Shown piece by piece: positions 11,797-26,973 of a stretch of 64,000 bases of DNA (its first letter is position 1; every line of letters begins with the position of its first letter). The notes beneath the pieces were generated by a model. It saw nothing but the letters and a program-made list of their open reading frames with translations. It ran no database searches and was not told the DNA's origin. The stretch comes from Polytrichum commune (Eukaryota > Streptophyta > Polytrichopsida > Polytrichales > Polytrichaceae): the NCBI GenBank assembly GCA_950295325.1, contig OX485808.1, positions 29,348,527-29,412,526 on the forward strand, written 5' to 3'. Both the position numbers and the translations under genes were made by a program.

Positions 11797-12055
11797 TCTT
11801 AATCAGGCGCCTATAATTGAGTGGTATGTGGTTTGGTGTGGCTCCAAAAACGGATTTATAAAAGACATGTTTATAAGAGACCAGAATACGTGTTCAAAAT
11901 ATGATAACCATTCTAGATTCAATAGTCAACATAATTGGGTGACCCATTTAATGAGACAAGAATCTTTACTTTGATAATAAATAAGATATTCATGTGAGCT
12001 TTGAAAATTATGAGGAAAGTGGCTTTGGTTTGATTTGGATTGGTTGACCATCTTG
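11797..12055 (+). repeat. Dispersed repeat family C, copy in the IST1-like promoter
   Basis: This copy shares a run of motifs (CACCTATAATTGAGTGG, GACATGT, AATCTTYACYTTGATAAT, AAGATATTCA) with copies at 51018-51233, 12206-12376, 54290-54398 and, inverted, 32560-32836 and 39830-39990. It sits only about 100 bp upstream of the inferred IST1-like transcription start. No terminal inverted repeat or coding capacity is obvious. Confidence 0.7.
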
Positions 12056-12205
12056 TAATAATCAAGTGTTTTAAATCTTAGGAGAAGTGGCTAGTGGGAA
12101 GAAGTAACCATGCAAATCTCATCTATCTTACTCTAGTCTAGTCTAGTCTCGTCCACCATACCAATCTAATGCAAAAAGGCCGAAGGTAAGCAAGTGAAAT
12201 TTGTC

Positions 12206-12376
12206 TTAATCGGACACCTATAATTGAGTTGCGTGTCGTTAGGTTACAACTAAGAACAGAACCCAACAAGACATGTGTATTACAGAGATTGGTGTACTTG
12301 CTCAAATTATATGAACCATTATAGACTCACTAATCATTTAGAAAAATCAGCACACATGCACTTTCTATTATCATAG
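12206..12376 (+). repeat. Dispersed repeat family C, second diverged copy
   Basis: This follows the same order of motifs as the copy 400 bp to its left, including CGGACACCTATAATTGAGT, AGACATGTGT and ACTCACTAATCA, but is more decayed. Confidence 0.6.
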
Positions 12377-12399
12377 CTAGATCGAGGGACATCCAATTT

Positions 12400-15300
12400 T
12401 CAAAAAAAATTTAATTGATGCTTCATCATAGATTTGTCAATGCAACACAAATTTCATTGTGTGAATCTAATCGGTAGAAAATCTCCAAATCCTCCAAATT
12501 GCCGCCAAATTCTTGAAACCCATAATATAATGTTCCTCTCACAACCACGTTCATGGGGGTTGTTGACCAATGAATTCCATCGTCACAACCTCCAATACTG
12601 TCATTGGATTTCTACGGTGGTGGGGAAGAAAGGGGGGGATGAAATACATGCAAGGTGGTGGGGCCCTGGGAGGGAGGCACATACAATTGAGCAAGGCCCA
12701 AATACTACATCAGTGGATTTTCAGCACAAGTGGTGTGTGCAAGAAGGGGAGTTTCAAACATAATGAGGGTCACCACTATAATCAACTATGGTGTTTAGGG
12801 ACGAAGGCTCTGGATTCGGCAAACATAAGAATAACTAAAATTGATTCATGTGGCATGGGCCCATAATTCATTTAGCCTCAGCCTTGGAAGGGGCCATGTT
12901 TAGGCATCACCTTAGTGCAAGCCACCTTGTGGATCCATTTGAAAACCACAAGTATGTGTTTTTTTTCCTTTCCAATAAGTGTGCATGATTAGTATGTATT
13001 GCAAATGTTTCCACTTTGCATGAACGTGAGTTAGGTGAAGCTATGCTGGAAGCCTCCCCCCCCCTAGCCCCACCCCCAAAAAAAGAAGAAATAAATAAAT
13101 TTTTAAAAAATCAAAGATTAAAGAAGGCCATGACATCGTGACCATATTATCTCTAATACATACATCATCATATCATATCCTAGTTTACCAAAACCTTTAT
13201 TTTGACAGACACAAAACATGTAATATCATATTAATGCTCATTTGTGTGTGTTGGTGTGACTAACTCTACTTTCTAGGTCATGTGTTTTCTATTCATATAA
13301 TATTAGTGATGATGTTTTGCATGCTTGTTACATAATATAGCATGCTTGTTAATGTTGTGGTTTTAATTGTGATTTGATGATATTTATTCATATTTACATT
13401 TGACAATAACTATACTTAACAATGTCAAAGTCACACTATTTTGAATACATAGTTTGAAAAGTATTGTGATACACTATTAAATCATATTAAGTTTGGAAAA
13501 TAATATCTAGGAAATTTTACATATTTAGAACATGAATTTTTTGTAGGGGGCTTTGTAATTTGTCAAAAATTTATTATTAAGCTCCAAAGTCTATGCAACA
13601 CTTCCATCTCCAATTGGTGTGACATGGCATACATGTACATATAGATAGATAGATAGATTCCACACACTCAAAGTGATGAACACATTGATGTACTCAATAA
13701 ACCACACATTTAACTCAATAGAAATATATATTAAAAACTTAAAAATAAAATAAAAAATAAAACCTTAAAGCGGTCAACTATACCTATATAGTCAAAAACA
13801 CTTACTAGGATTACCACAACATTGAACTTGGTGAAGCACGTCAAGCCTTTATAAAAGGCAATATATGTGGCCCTATTGTGGGCACTTTTAACTCCAAAAT
13901 TTTTTCCAATGATTGTTGAACGGCTTAATGAGTTGTCTCCTCTAGTTAGCAATTCTAGATTTCAAAGAATTTGATTTGATGAATATTTGTATGGCTTATG
14001 AAAATTTATATGAATACAAGTATATTGTGTGATATTATAATATTCAAGTCATGTTTGAGTTGCATGAACGTGTCATATAAAAGATTGTTTACAATCATTG
14101 CACTTTAAGAGTCAAATTTGAATATCGGGGCCCATTTATCAAAGATTTTGTGATTATGTTTCATTCAGTTGATGAGAAATGTTCATGGATTGCACATTGA
14201 TTTGAAGCTCATTTCTTATTTTTAAAGAAACTCCTTATGAGATTTTATTTATTTCTCACATATTTAATATATATGCCATCCATTGCCATAAAAACATTCG
14301 AACACAAAGAATTTCATTTGCATCCTTCCACTCTTCCAAATTTACCACTTAGACTAAACACATCCTTTTTGGGGCATTGGGGTTTAAGAATAGTGACAAT
14401 GTAAGGCCCACGTACCTAAAGCGTTGAGACATTGACTACATGCATATATTGTGTTTTTACAATGTGCCATGTTTCTCTCAACGTATTCCACTTTCTCGGT
14501 AGGTCTCGAATGCATGCTATTTGATTGATGAATCAAACATTAATAATGCTTTGCCGTGTGCTTAATTTAAAACTTGATAAGTTTAATAGGAATCTCATAG
14601 ATGGCACATTGGGATGGCCCACGCAATCACATAAAGAAAAAACTATATATATATATATATATATTCAAAATAATTTGGTACAAAACTCCAAATGACAACC
14701 TAACTTATCTGCAATTACTAGCAAGATGATATGATTCCTAATCTAATCCAACATTTGGAAGTGCCTACAATATGGCGACAAGACCTTCAAACCTACCCAC
14801 CAAAAAATAAAAAATAAAAAATAAAAAATCCTTGTTATCAACATTATGGCACACCACCATGCATACACCACCATGCATACAACTCCCAATTCCCATAACT
14901 TGAGCTTGAATGTGTTTACACACAACCATCATGATAGTTGAATAGTGGATTTGACCTCAAAGATCATCCTATTGGTGCAATCCTCATAAAAGAGATAAAA
15001 CATTTATGGATTAAGTGGAAATTTGTCTACAAGAAGTTGCCTTCTAGAAATCTGCCCCTATGTTTTGGCCTTGAAGTTCTCTCTTGGTGACGCATAACAT
15101 AGTAACTACAAACAAAGAGAGCCAAAGACAACAAACTACAACCATCAACCACCAAATAAGTGGTTGTGTATAAATACACCTTGAGTGTCCATACAATTAC
15201 CAAATTCGTTCCATATATATTGGTTGAGGCCTTGTCTTGCAAATGCAAGAGGAACTAGTCTTCCATGTCATTAAGTTCCCACTATTGACTTCTTTCATCT

Positions 15301-18300
15301 TCGACACTAGTAGTAGAGGGCAAGTTTGACTTTAATTTTATTTCTTATAAACATGCCAGACTACCTCATATATAATTTTGGAGGGGAGATTATATGATTT
15401 TTTGGGGTATTTCGAAGATCATGAACATGCAAAAATATATTTCCATCAATTAAATAATTATTTGCTCATATGATTGCCGAATTTGTCCCTTGGAGTGTGG
15501 TAGTATGCTCTTCATCAATGAGATTTTATAACACATGTAGATTACAAAGACTCGTAATATATATTGCAACTGATGAGATCATGTCCGCTATGGATATCGT
15601 ATTTGAATTAGCCAACTAAATTATAAAAAATCATCGAGTTGAAATGGCCAAACACACTAATTCACAAAATTGGCAGCAATCAAACTTTAGAAGAATGACA
15701 TATAATATCTATAAATTCTTAGAGCATGATTGATAGTTGATCTTCAAAAAAATTGGCTAGCTTCGGAAACTTTACGATGTTGATCAATGTTCTCCCATAG
15801 GTAGGTGTGCTCTACATTGCCACGTGCTCAGAATGGCAAGTCAATTAAAAGGATGTAAAACATGCTCGAGTTTGGTTAGAAATTTGCAAATATGAGTTTA
15901 GGTACAAGCACCTAGACCATGCACTTTGCTTGAGATCCTCAACATGTTTGAAATACTTCACAAAATAAATTTAGAAAAAAACATAAGGAAGTAAATGTGC
16001 TTGATTTCATAAAAATTAAATTTTTTTTGTGATTCAAATGTAATTCATGAAGGTCATGGTTTCTTTGCAATATGAAGTGGTTATTTAGGCACCCCTCCAA
16101 AGCTCCCATCTTCCATAGTTGTTGTTCATCAATGTCATCTTCAAATGAATTTAAAAGCAAATATGATGACAATGTGCATGTATAGGCTATGAGATCAACA
16201 AATAAACAACATGTATTTCATGCTTAAAGCGTGGAGGTTAGAAATTTGCAAGCTCAAAGTTTATTAATCAATCCCTATTTCTTAAGATGTTATCTCTGGA
16301 TGATTTACATGACTTAAGATGGAAAAAAAACTTTTGATGTATAAACGTTAGTTAGATTAGATTGAATTTTGTTACAAATCACTTAAAGACTAGATTCATA
16401 CAATTAGCAACTAACTTTAACATCTTAACATGCCAAGAAAACATTAAGAAGATATTAATTACAAATATTCTTAAGCCACTCACAACAATGTATTGTTTCA
16501 TAAAATTTTGTCTTAAAGCTCATAATACAATTATGTATAACATAGTGCCAATGATATTCCTTCACAAAGTTGCTACGGTGATGAATAATGTAGCAAACAA
16601 TTAATGATATTTGAGTACATCAAGGTTTTTATCTTGTCAATATTAGTTATTCATAAACTCTTTTTGAATGTTTGGGGTCATGCTCATCGACCACATTTAT
16701 TGAAGATATTGATGACTTCAACCACTTGACCAAATAACTGAGGACCACAAACACATTTGTCATGGCAAACTTATAGAAGCATCAATGGATTTACACTACC
16801 ACTCTTTCATATTGAAATTGATAAATAGCAAGAGTGGACTTTGAATATTTTGTAAAGGATTATGCCCAAGAGCTTGTTGGCTTTGAAAACTTGAAAACAA
16901 AACATTTTGAAAAAAATGTAAATATGCGGATGATAATGATTGGCTTGTGTTCCAATGACCAATATGAACTGTTTCACAAGAATTATGGTTTCTTGTGTGT
17001 GTGAAGAGGTGATGGAAACAACAAACCAAAAGCACGCAGAAACCGTTGGTTGTTACATGAGGCCCCATTGGGGCCATGAAACTTTCAATCGCAACAAGGA
17101 TACGGATGGTACTACATGTGATGTTATGAATGCAACCAAATGAAAGAAAAGAAAAGAAAAATGCGCTTTGCAATAGATAACACTATACATTAAGATCTAG
17201 GAAAACATGTGTATACAATCTAATATGCATTCAACAAAAAGGAATAATTATGTGACTCATGAAAACATTTTGCTAATGAATTTCATCAATCTTATCCTCC
17301 CATGCCTCAAATGCTTCAACAATGATCATGGCCTTCTACAATGTGGACTTCTACAATTGTTTGTACATTTGATCTTGTTGAAGAAGACATATTGTTTAAA
17401 GAAGATGTTCCACAACCTTTTTGTGGTATAACTCATATTGAAGTAAATATGGACATATATTCAAAATCTAGATTTTTTTGGGTTATGACAATTATATAGG
17501 CGGGTTTGTGAATACACTTCTCATATACATAAATTTGATTGAGAGTTTTGTGAATCCTCTGTGATTACTTGAATGCTATGCTCTTAAGACATGATGAAAA
17601 AAATTCTATGCTAAATCTATGTAATTAATTCATAAATAATGGAAATATAATAATTTTTTTGATATTATATTATCATAATCAACACTAAATAATCTTCTAC
17701 AGGGTTCAACCATATAATTGTTCTATCAGAGGATCCAATGATAAAATTTATTACATTATACTTCTGGACTTGGATTTAGTTTAATTTTAGTATTAGTTTA
17801 TATGATAAAAAACAAAACTAAATTCTCCTGCAACCCGTGCAAGGACGTGTTTGTTGAGAGATTTTGCATTCATGGTACTCTTGCAAATGTCATATGATGT
17901 TAAATCACTTGGAAGGAACCTTATGTGGTATTATCATTACAAAAAGAGAACATTTGATCAAATCAGTAATATGATCATTGCCTCTTAATCATTGCATGCC
18001 TTATATCAACATCCATTGGTATATGAACACAATTAGCTTATAGTAGAATATAATTGAAACCTCTACAATTAGCACTTTGCAATATCCAATGATCAATGAA
18101 CATCATTTATGTTGCTTACAAGTCTCATTTTAACTAACTACTTAGACTCAATTGTCATAATATTTAGGTGTAGCATATTTGCTTGTATGACATAATTTCA
18201 TTTGGTTGATGTTTGTATTCTAAAATGTCTTTATGTCAAAATCCATAGACTTTATGTAGTGTGAACATCTGCATTAGCGATCTTGTCAACTTCAATGCAT

Positions 18301-21300
18301 TGTACATGGGCAAGACTCATAGAAGAAGAAGAAAAAAAGGATCCTACATAATTATTGCATATGGACACAATTAATGTGTGTGTGTGTATTTCATAGACCA
18401 TGTGGATTCTAGACAGCTTAACTTGTGTGATTCGAACCTAATCTCTATTCGAAGGGTATAATGAATGTTTTATGTGTCAATTGTTTGTTGTGACTTGGGA
18501 CCCTTGCCACTACGACATGTTCAACAACACAATATAGTAAGCCAATACAATAGTCCATCTGAGAAAGATACCCAGGAGGGCAGGTGGGGTCACCCTCTTG
18601 CAAGGCACTACTTTCTTGCACATCTTTTTGCTTAATGAAATGTGATGCAAAATCATAGCTTTGTTCTCACCATACACAAGTCCATGTGTATAACATAGAG
18701 TTTAAGGTTTGTTCAAAACTTGCTTTGTCATGCAAGTCATTTGTCCTCTACTATTGCATAAAACGCCAATTATCACCACTATACTTGTGGTATGGGCGGT
18801 TTTTCGCTTTAACTTACTTGCATGCAAACTTGATGTATCTACTTTGTGTAGCCATAACAACTTTTACAAACTGCCGAAAATCTCGAGGAAATAGCAACAT
18901 GAATTGTGTCTACATACTCCCATTAGGGCATGATCTTTGTTGCTATCTTAATATAGTGCAAGATATCATACAACATGTACAAACCCTCCTTCCTCCTAAG
19001 GACAAGCTTTTATGACTGCACTCATGAAGGAATTGCCTCACATGTGCCCATCCAATCAACACCACAAAAATGAGGTTAGTTGTGTACACCAAGTGTCTGC
19101 AACATTATTCCACATGTTATAGATGTCATATGTATATATACATAGAGTTAGAACTTGAAGGAAAGAGAGAATTTTGTTTTTTACTCCATCTAGTTTATGT
19201 AACTTTTTTTTTACATGCGGAAGTATCAAAACTTTTTGCACCTTAAGTTATGTGTAGTTTTGATTATTTCACAACACCAATGCACACCTCAACAAGCTCC
19301 CGATATCACCTACCTCCAACATTGAGTGAATACTCCTAATAAAGAAGGGTTAAGGTTGCCCTAACTCTCATTCCTTTCCTTTATAGGCTAACCATTGGCT
19401 TTCCTCCAGCACATGTTACTCATGTCTAGGCATACAATATTAGGATGCATTACCCTCATGATGGTCGCCTTCATGTGTCCCCATCTCAAACACCTTTGGT
19501 GTGCATAGGTATGGGGTTGAGGTCTAGTCCCCATCCTTTTCCCATGTACATCGTAGATATCATCATGATTATTGTTATGGACAACTCTATGTACATTGTA
19601 TTGTAGCTTATCCATTGCATATGTACTCACATGTGTACACAATGAGAAATTTATTATTATAGTTATTTTGAGCTTGTAAATTCATATGTCCTACTCATGT
19701 ATTTGTCACTATGATAGATAGAAAGATAGATAGATAGAAAGAACCCTTGACCATAGCCACAACCTCATATAAGAACCATGAGCAGATTTATGAAGCATGG
19801 GTTTTGGGATGAATGCTATTGCCTCATGCTATTAGTGGTCTGTTTGGTAGTTATGTAAAGGAAGGCTCAGGGGGCCTAAATGGTGGACTTAAAGTTGTAT
19901 GTTGGTATGTGTTATGACGATGGGGCTACCACGAGGTTGGATGCTATAATGACAAAAATGATTTTAATGGTTTCAATGTGTGTTTCAAATCTTGAGGACG
20001 TATGTAATCCGGTGTTTATCCCGTTTACTAACCTAACTAAGTTGGTTTTGGCATCTTGGTACTTGGGTGTACAACTTTCATGTGGTGTTTGGATGGTTAG
20101 GACGAGGAGTTCATGGTCTCGAGTCTTCTTTTATTGAGCAGGAGTAGGGTGAGGTATCCGATGGCAAGCGAGTGAATTTATGGCTTGTGTGGACTGGTGG
20201 GGCATAAAAGGAACATGACATTGTTCAAATACCTAAGTGATAATGTTTATGTGAATTGCTCCTTAGATGCCAATGTGAGGATATCTAACATCATGCAATG
20301 TGTCGCCCAATAGCTGGTAATTCAATTTCTTAAATTGTATTGTTGGTATGAAGTTGAACTCAAGGCATAATGTAAATATATGAAATATGTGATGGCATAG
20401 TGGGTGTTGGCATGGGTGGTAACATTTGGGGCAATGTTAGTGACAAATAGGACATTGAGTTTTAGTCAGGCAATGCATTGGCAATCTACGGTGCAAGTGC
20501 ATGGGTATCACCAAGAGGGATTGTGTCATCCAAGGAGTTCATAGGTGGATTCCGACATTCATTTATGCACCCATAATCATGATGTGGATGATTGGATCGA
20601 TTGATTGATTGATTCTTGAGAATGTGAAAGTCATATTAAAAAACAAAAAAACATAACAATTGGTTATAAAAGACGTGTCACAAACAAAACATGAATAGAA
20701 ATTCAATTCAAATTATAGAAATTCACACACGATGTATTATTTTCTACCCTTGCTACAAATGACAACCATGTGATTTATCCATTTTAAAATTCTTGTCAAT
20801 GACGAATCATATACTTAAAATTACATTATCTATAGTTCCACCAAGACCAACCTATCAAAACAAATTGTTTTTAATCCCCTTAACAGGGCCTAGCTTAAGA
20901 TTTGTTTTGATGTACCCATAGGAATCTTGTGAAAATTGAGTTTCATAAGCACAATAAATCTTTTTGGCAATATTAAAAATATACCATTTATTTTTCATTA
21001 TGTAATGATGAGACTTCTAGAACATAATTTCATTGACCAAAACAATTAACACATTCTTATAAAACATTATGTCATTTTGAAACCTACGACTTTAATATGC
21101 TCTCATATCCCAATATGGTCCAATTGCTTTAAGAATTATATCCAATACTTATGTACGCATGAGTTGACTTTGCAATACAAGTGTTTCCATAAAAATAATG
21201 TCAAATTTGATCTAAGATTGTTGAAATGTAGGATATGGCATGCTTTGAGCTTTCACGAAGGCCCATCTCTTGGTCAATTGTTTTTCTATACTTTTTTGTG

Positions 21301-24300
21301 CAATAATTTGGGTTCATGCAATTAAAAACTTATCATGTTACAAGTGGCATATGAATCTTTCAAGTCATTAATAATTTTTGAAAAAAGAATCCTTGGTATT
21401 GGTTGATGTTGCACTAATTACACCAAAAATTATTTGAATGGATGTCATGAAAATATCAAACATTAGATTAAAATTGATTGTAAAGTGTGGTCGATACCCA
21501 ATTATGGTTATTAATACCAAATTGTATGTTTCTCTGATGCCATACTAGATTGGTGGATTGTGGAACCCATCTCTTGAAAGGGGATAACAAACTTCTTAAA
21601 CATAGATCAATTCGATTCACAATGGCTACTTTGCTGCTACATATTGCATACACATACATACATACATGATCATATCACAACACAATGCACATAATTTATG
21701 TTGGGATTTGATGTCAATCATTTCTCTATATCCCAACACCAGGTTGCACATATAGTTTTAAAACCCGTGACATATTTGGACATGGGATTTAAAAGAAGTT
21801 ACTAACTCCTTTAAAAAAAAATTCAATTGTAGTAAGTTAACATATGTGGATGACAAAGTCCCCAGGAGACATGAAATTTGCACGAAGCAAGCATGCCATT
21901 GAAAGACATGAATATACACGACTCATACATCATGCATGTTGGTTACAAATAGAGCCACTTCTCACTATATTGCAAGCGGTTACAAGTAGCCAAATTTAAA
22001 ATTTGGCACACGAGCTTAGTAGGATACCACAAACTTCTAATGCATGCCACCCATTGAGCATGCAAGGGGCATGTTAATGAGGCGTGTACAAATTGTTCTC
22101 TAAATCACAAAAGCAGAATGAAAGGGTGCAAGTTTTCATGGCGCACCAAATGACCATTAATCCCATGTGCCACTTAACAATTTTGGATCATTCACTTAAT
22201 AAATACAAGGTGAAAAAATAATTACTTTATTGGACATTTAAGAAAAAATATTGGGATACGATTATTATTGAATTATTTAAGAATAAATGCACACAATGGG
22301 AGCTAATTGGGAATGCGTTATTCGAGCACTGACTCCCAAATCGAGGCAATTTGAGCCGCTATCAAGTATCATTGCCTCAAGTGCTTTCTTTCCACAATGG
22401 CTCCCTCCAATCACGGTCTTCCCAACACAAACATGTAAGTTACTACGATTTGTATTGTCTCTCTACACTAAGTTGTAATATGTATTTATGAGGGAGTAAA
22501 TAAAGATCAAATATCAATTAGACTTTCATGAAAAACATTGCGTTGCCAATATGTTTTGTGCGATTCGTATCATAAACAAGCTTGAATTCTATTTATGCTA
22601 TTTTATGATTCTTATGTATTATTTGTCCAGTCTTACATGTTTATTTAAAACTATGATGTCACCTAACAATGTTACATTATAGGCTCTTCAAATCATGAAA
22701 TTTGAAATCTTAAGACATACAAGAAGTTCATATTGAGAAATAGAATTGGTCCATCAACAAACATAATTCAAATTGTCAAAATGATATTATCATACACATT
22801 CTATCTTGGGGTAGGAGCTGGGAGGGGATGAGAGTGAGGCATACAAACAATGGAAAATTTTCACTTCCGAATTTGCATGATTGAGAAACCCTACAACGTT
22901 GAATTGCTTGAGTGATGCATGGAATGATATATAAATTTGAGAGAAGATGCACAGATTGTGCAAAATGCTTAGTTTTCGTCATCATTTGCAATCAGTCTTT
23001 TCAAAGCAAGTCTAGAGTTGTATGCAAAGTATCATGCACAATCATTTATATCGTAACATTTGATTTCCTACTGGGATCATCATAATTTCCAAATTGTTAT
23101 GTAACACGATAATTCTTCTTTTTGATGGATTATACCAACAAGTTACACGCTTTACCTTAAAATAATGGTCTCTTTGAACACATAATATAAACCGACTAAA
23201 AACCATGTTGCTATTTTCATTTCACAAAGGAGATCCATGTAAGTGCCCTTGTGAAATATATTGTATACGAAGTTCATATTATTCAAAGAAAACCATGAAG
23301 AGGTTTGATGGTGTAATCCAAATGAGACTAGTTCACATTGGTAACTATGGGTTGCAAAATGTGTATGTCCCATATTCATGCCCACCTTTACTAGTAAGTA
23401 TGATGAAACAAAACTTAAGATGCTTAGTGCTTATTTTCCAATTGTGATGTGCGAGTCTCCCTTCGTTTGATTCTCTTTTAATAGTATCCCTCATTAGAAA
23501 GACCATTTATAAATTGGAGAAAAAATGTACTACAAAGGTGCTGCATCTTTGTAGAATTGACTTTACTATATTTACCATACACTTTTTTTGACTTTCTTAC
23601 TTTGTAAATGTGTTGTCTATGTTGTTATTTCTTCATTTCTCCTCCTCTTTCCTCTCTTTTATTGATGCATCCATGGATTCCCTCATCCCTTTCAACTTAT
23701 GTTTTTCTCATGTCTTCCTTCTCCTTGCGTGCTTTGTGCTTATTGAGGCTTTTGTTGAGGTTCAATGTTATATATGTCTAAGAGAAAAATGAAAGGCGGG
23801 GCATAGGCATGCAAAAATAGCAAATGATATGCATTTGAAATGACTCATAGAAAGATAAGGACAAATAATAATATTAAAGATAATATAACCCCTGAATGCT
23901 TTTGAGGTCATATGACCCGGAATTGTAGGCAAATGTTTAATCGTATTCAAGTAAAACTTGGGCAAAAGTATAGTAGTAATATGTTTGACCTACTACAAAA
24001 AGAAAAAAAGAAAAATGTTGGATATGGATTTGATTTGTGGTCTAAAGAAAAATTTCAATGGCTTGGGGGTTGGACTATCCATGCACAACGTTGCCCTTCC
24101 CTTCCCCGTCCACCCCATGTAGCAAATGAGATTAGGGCATGTGGTCGATTAGTCACCTAAACCATTAAACTCTAAAACCAATCAATTATTCACTTCACTG
24201 GGTGGTTACCCAATTGATGTGAAAACTTGTGTAGAGGTTGAGACATAAATTTTAACAAGACTTGTGGTTCGGATTCAAAAAATATAAGGTTTCATTGCAT

Positions 24301-26900
24301 GTCCAATATCCTAAAGTTTTGAGCTCATTTGAGGCAAGATTTAGGATTTGGGCATCGCAAGCACTGGAAAAAAAAATTTGACATTTGATTTGCAACTCGT
24401 CATTTTTCTACCTCCCGAAAAAACTCAATGTTGCTTGCTTCACACCACCTATTGATTTTTCTTCTTACAATAATCATCCAAATGATGACACGTGGACAAC
24501 TAATTTTTTTTAAAGTATTCTAGAGTCCAAATTGCACTCGTCCATACGGTTAGATTCCCTTGGAAGTGATTAGATCTCCGAAAACCATTTCACATACCTT
24601 TGACAGTGAAATCTCATGTCTTCACCCCACAATCGCCATGAGCATTTAGGGATGAATATGCCCCTCAAATTCAATCCCAGGCCATTGGCACATGCCACAC
24701 GTGTTCAATCAATCATAGAGATGGTGGACTACTTCCAACCATGTCCAAACTTCTTGGGACTAGTTGGAGGTAGTCCACCACATTATTCTTAGCTCCTGGG
24801 AGTATGGAGGAGGGTGTTTTCATGGGGTAAGAGTCAATTATGGCCCTATGTATACATGACCGTATATAGGGAACCCTAAGGCATTGTCAACAAATATGAG
24901 AATATATACTTTTTATTATTATGACTTGAACAACAAGACACAAATAAGGATGTAAACAATGATTTTTTTTGGGGGGAATTATCAACTTCTGGTGGGAATT
25001 TAGGTATATGGCCTTATTGTGGGCATTTTCAACTGCTCAAACAATAATGACCATTGCATCGCATTGGGGATCGTGCCCTTCAATCAACAATTATGAATCA
25101 CATAGATTGTTGTTTCTAAGTTGTTTAATTAAGACTAACTTACAAAAACTCTTGAAAGAGCAAACTGAAGATTTTTGTTCTCGTTAGATGATCATGTGGG
25201 CCCTCACAACTATATTTGTCATTGAGCTCATAACGCTATTCGTATTTTTTAGCACATAGCCCCGATCTCATAGTGCCATGTATTTTTTTTTGGGCATCCA
25301 TCCTCAGCTACACATCTTGCCATATGATATTTACATAAAGTTCAATCAAGATTCTAATGACCAAATCACACTCACGCACCTTTGATTCATTCAAAATTCA
25401 TATGCAACTATCGACTATGTTGCTTGTGGGTATCAACGAATACATGATTATAATGGCCTAAGCATGTTCATGTTCATTAGGTAGGTAGGCGGCACATGTG
25501 TGTGTATGATAGCCACATCATGTAGCTCTTGCAATGCTAAGCTTGTGTGCAACCTCATATTTCAATATATATGCAATATTTTTGTTTTTTTGTATTAAAA
25601 TTTTATATGGGTTCATGTTGCCCACGCTTTCTTTGGAAAACATATTTGGTGTTCTTTTTCAATGCTCTTAATGTCTTTTAGAGGTAGTAATTACCTTTGT
25701 AAATATTTTTATTCTTATACATTTAATGAATATCATTCTAATTTTTTTTTAGAATTTACATTCTCATTCTCTTCGTGTCTTTAAGTCTCTCATGTTTTTC
25801 ATACTAGAATTAGGTGGGTGGTTCTCATAGAGAGAAATTGTACCATGTAATTCGAGAGCATGTAAGAATTCCGCTCATTTATGAACCTAAGTGTGTATCA
25901 TTTCGCTTTTGATAGGTATATTATTCCCTCCCACTTAGATTGAGATGTTTGAAGAACCCTAAACCCTAACCCTATACATACATACATACATACATACATA
26001 CACATACACATACACACACACACATATACATACACATATACATATATATATATAAACTAGATTTATAGGATAAAATTAGTGTGGGTCATAATATTTAATT
26101 TTTTAGCAAATTAATGTGGGTGACTATTTTATTTCGTGTTACTTTTGTCCTACTATATAATTAATATTCATAGCGTTGGTCAAAAGTCTTCATGAAGACT
26201 TGGGGAAAGACCCGGGGTCTTGGACCCACATTAATTCCACCTTGACTAGAAAATTAGTGTGGGCCACGCCAATTATTTACATGCTAATTTCCTACCCACA
26301 CAATTAGGACTATTTGATGTACCTTCCATCTGCAAAAAATATATATTTTCACACATAGAAGGGGAATCACATTTCTTAAATTTTCATCCCAAAACCAAAG
26401 AATACCGTGCCTTAAAAACAACCACCTAACTATACACTTGAAAATGTACCCGATTCTTTACCCCATCTTAGCCTAAACCTCGCAGGTAATATGCATACAA
26501 GATCCTTAGTAGAGATCATAGAAAGCGCGAGCACAAACAAATGGAGACGGAGACATGTTGGAATGTCCCCTATGTAAGCCGATCAGAGATGAGTTTCCGT
26601 CACTATTTGGGAATGTAGTCCTGGGGAACTGCAAGTCTTTCTTTCAATTCGACCACCAAGTTCACACCAACCTCTATCTCACGGAGGTTTCCGAACTCCG
26701 TCCCCTCTGGAGAATTTAGCTGGTTTGAAACCATCCCGATGTGCTTTCAGTCCCATTAACCTTTTTGACTTCCCGGACTTCAAAACCAAATTCATTTCAC
26801 GAGTATCTTGAGAAAAGCGATACCTAACTTAGTTCACTTACTTTGAAAGGTTTCGAATGTGTGATGCAATTGAAATTTCCTCGTCTTCTCATGGACGAGG
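12400..26900. other. Long AT-rich intergenic region without recognisable genes
   Basis: Over about 14.5 kb I find no frame with conserved domains and no set of exons that join into one. Longer frames (98-125 codons) have the composition of AT-rich noncoding DNA. Visible content is simple repeats: GATA near 13643-13660, TA near 14645-14665, AAAAT near 14797-14828, TG near 18375, GATA/GAAA near 19713-19742, and a complex microsatellite near 25970-26056. I see no RNA gene, but small RNA genes could escape a reading by eye. Confidence 0.5.
25957..26056 (+). repeat. Telomere-like motif followed by compound microsatellite
   Basis: CCCTAAACCCTAACCCTA, about two and a half units close to the plant telomere repeat, runs directly into CATA, CACA and TATA tracts to about 26056. 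The telomere-like part is very short and interstitial. Confidence 0.75.
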
Positions 26901-26935
26901 ATGCGTAGAGACCCGGGCATTATAACATGGACATC

Positions 26936-26973
26936 TTTCCTTCCTCCTTTCCTTCCTTCTTTCCTTCCTCCCT
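26936..26973. repeat. Polypyrimidine (CTTT/CCTT) microsatellite
   Basis: This is a run of TTCC and CTTT units on the plus strand. The DNA to its right (27-28 kb) is less AT-rich and leads into the MORC gene, so the tract could lie in or near the MORC promoter. Confidence 0.6.

Noticed and set aside
12434-12866. Overlapping 98- and 109-codon frames as a gene
   Set aside because: Two frames compete over the same DNA, neither has a recognisable domain, and no flanking exons were found.
16796-17173. A 125-codon minus-strand frame as a gene
   Set aside because: It is rich in Phe/Ser/His as expected of AT-rich noncoding DNA, overlaps a plus-strand frame, and has no known motif.
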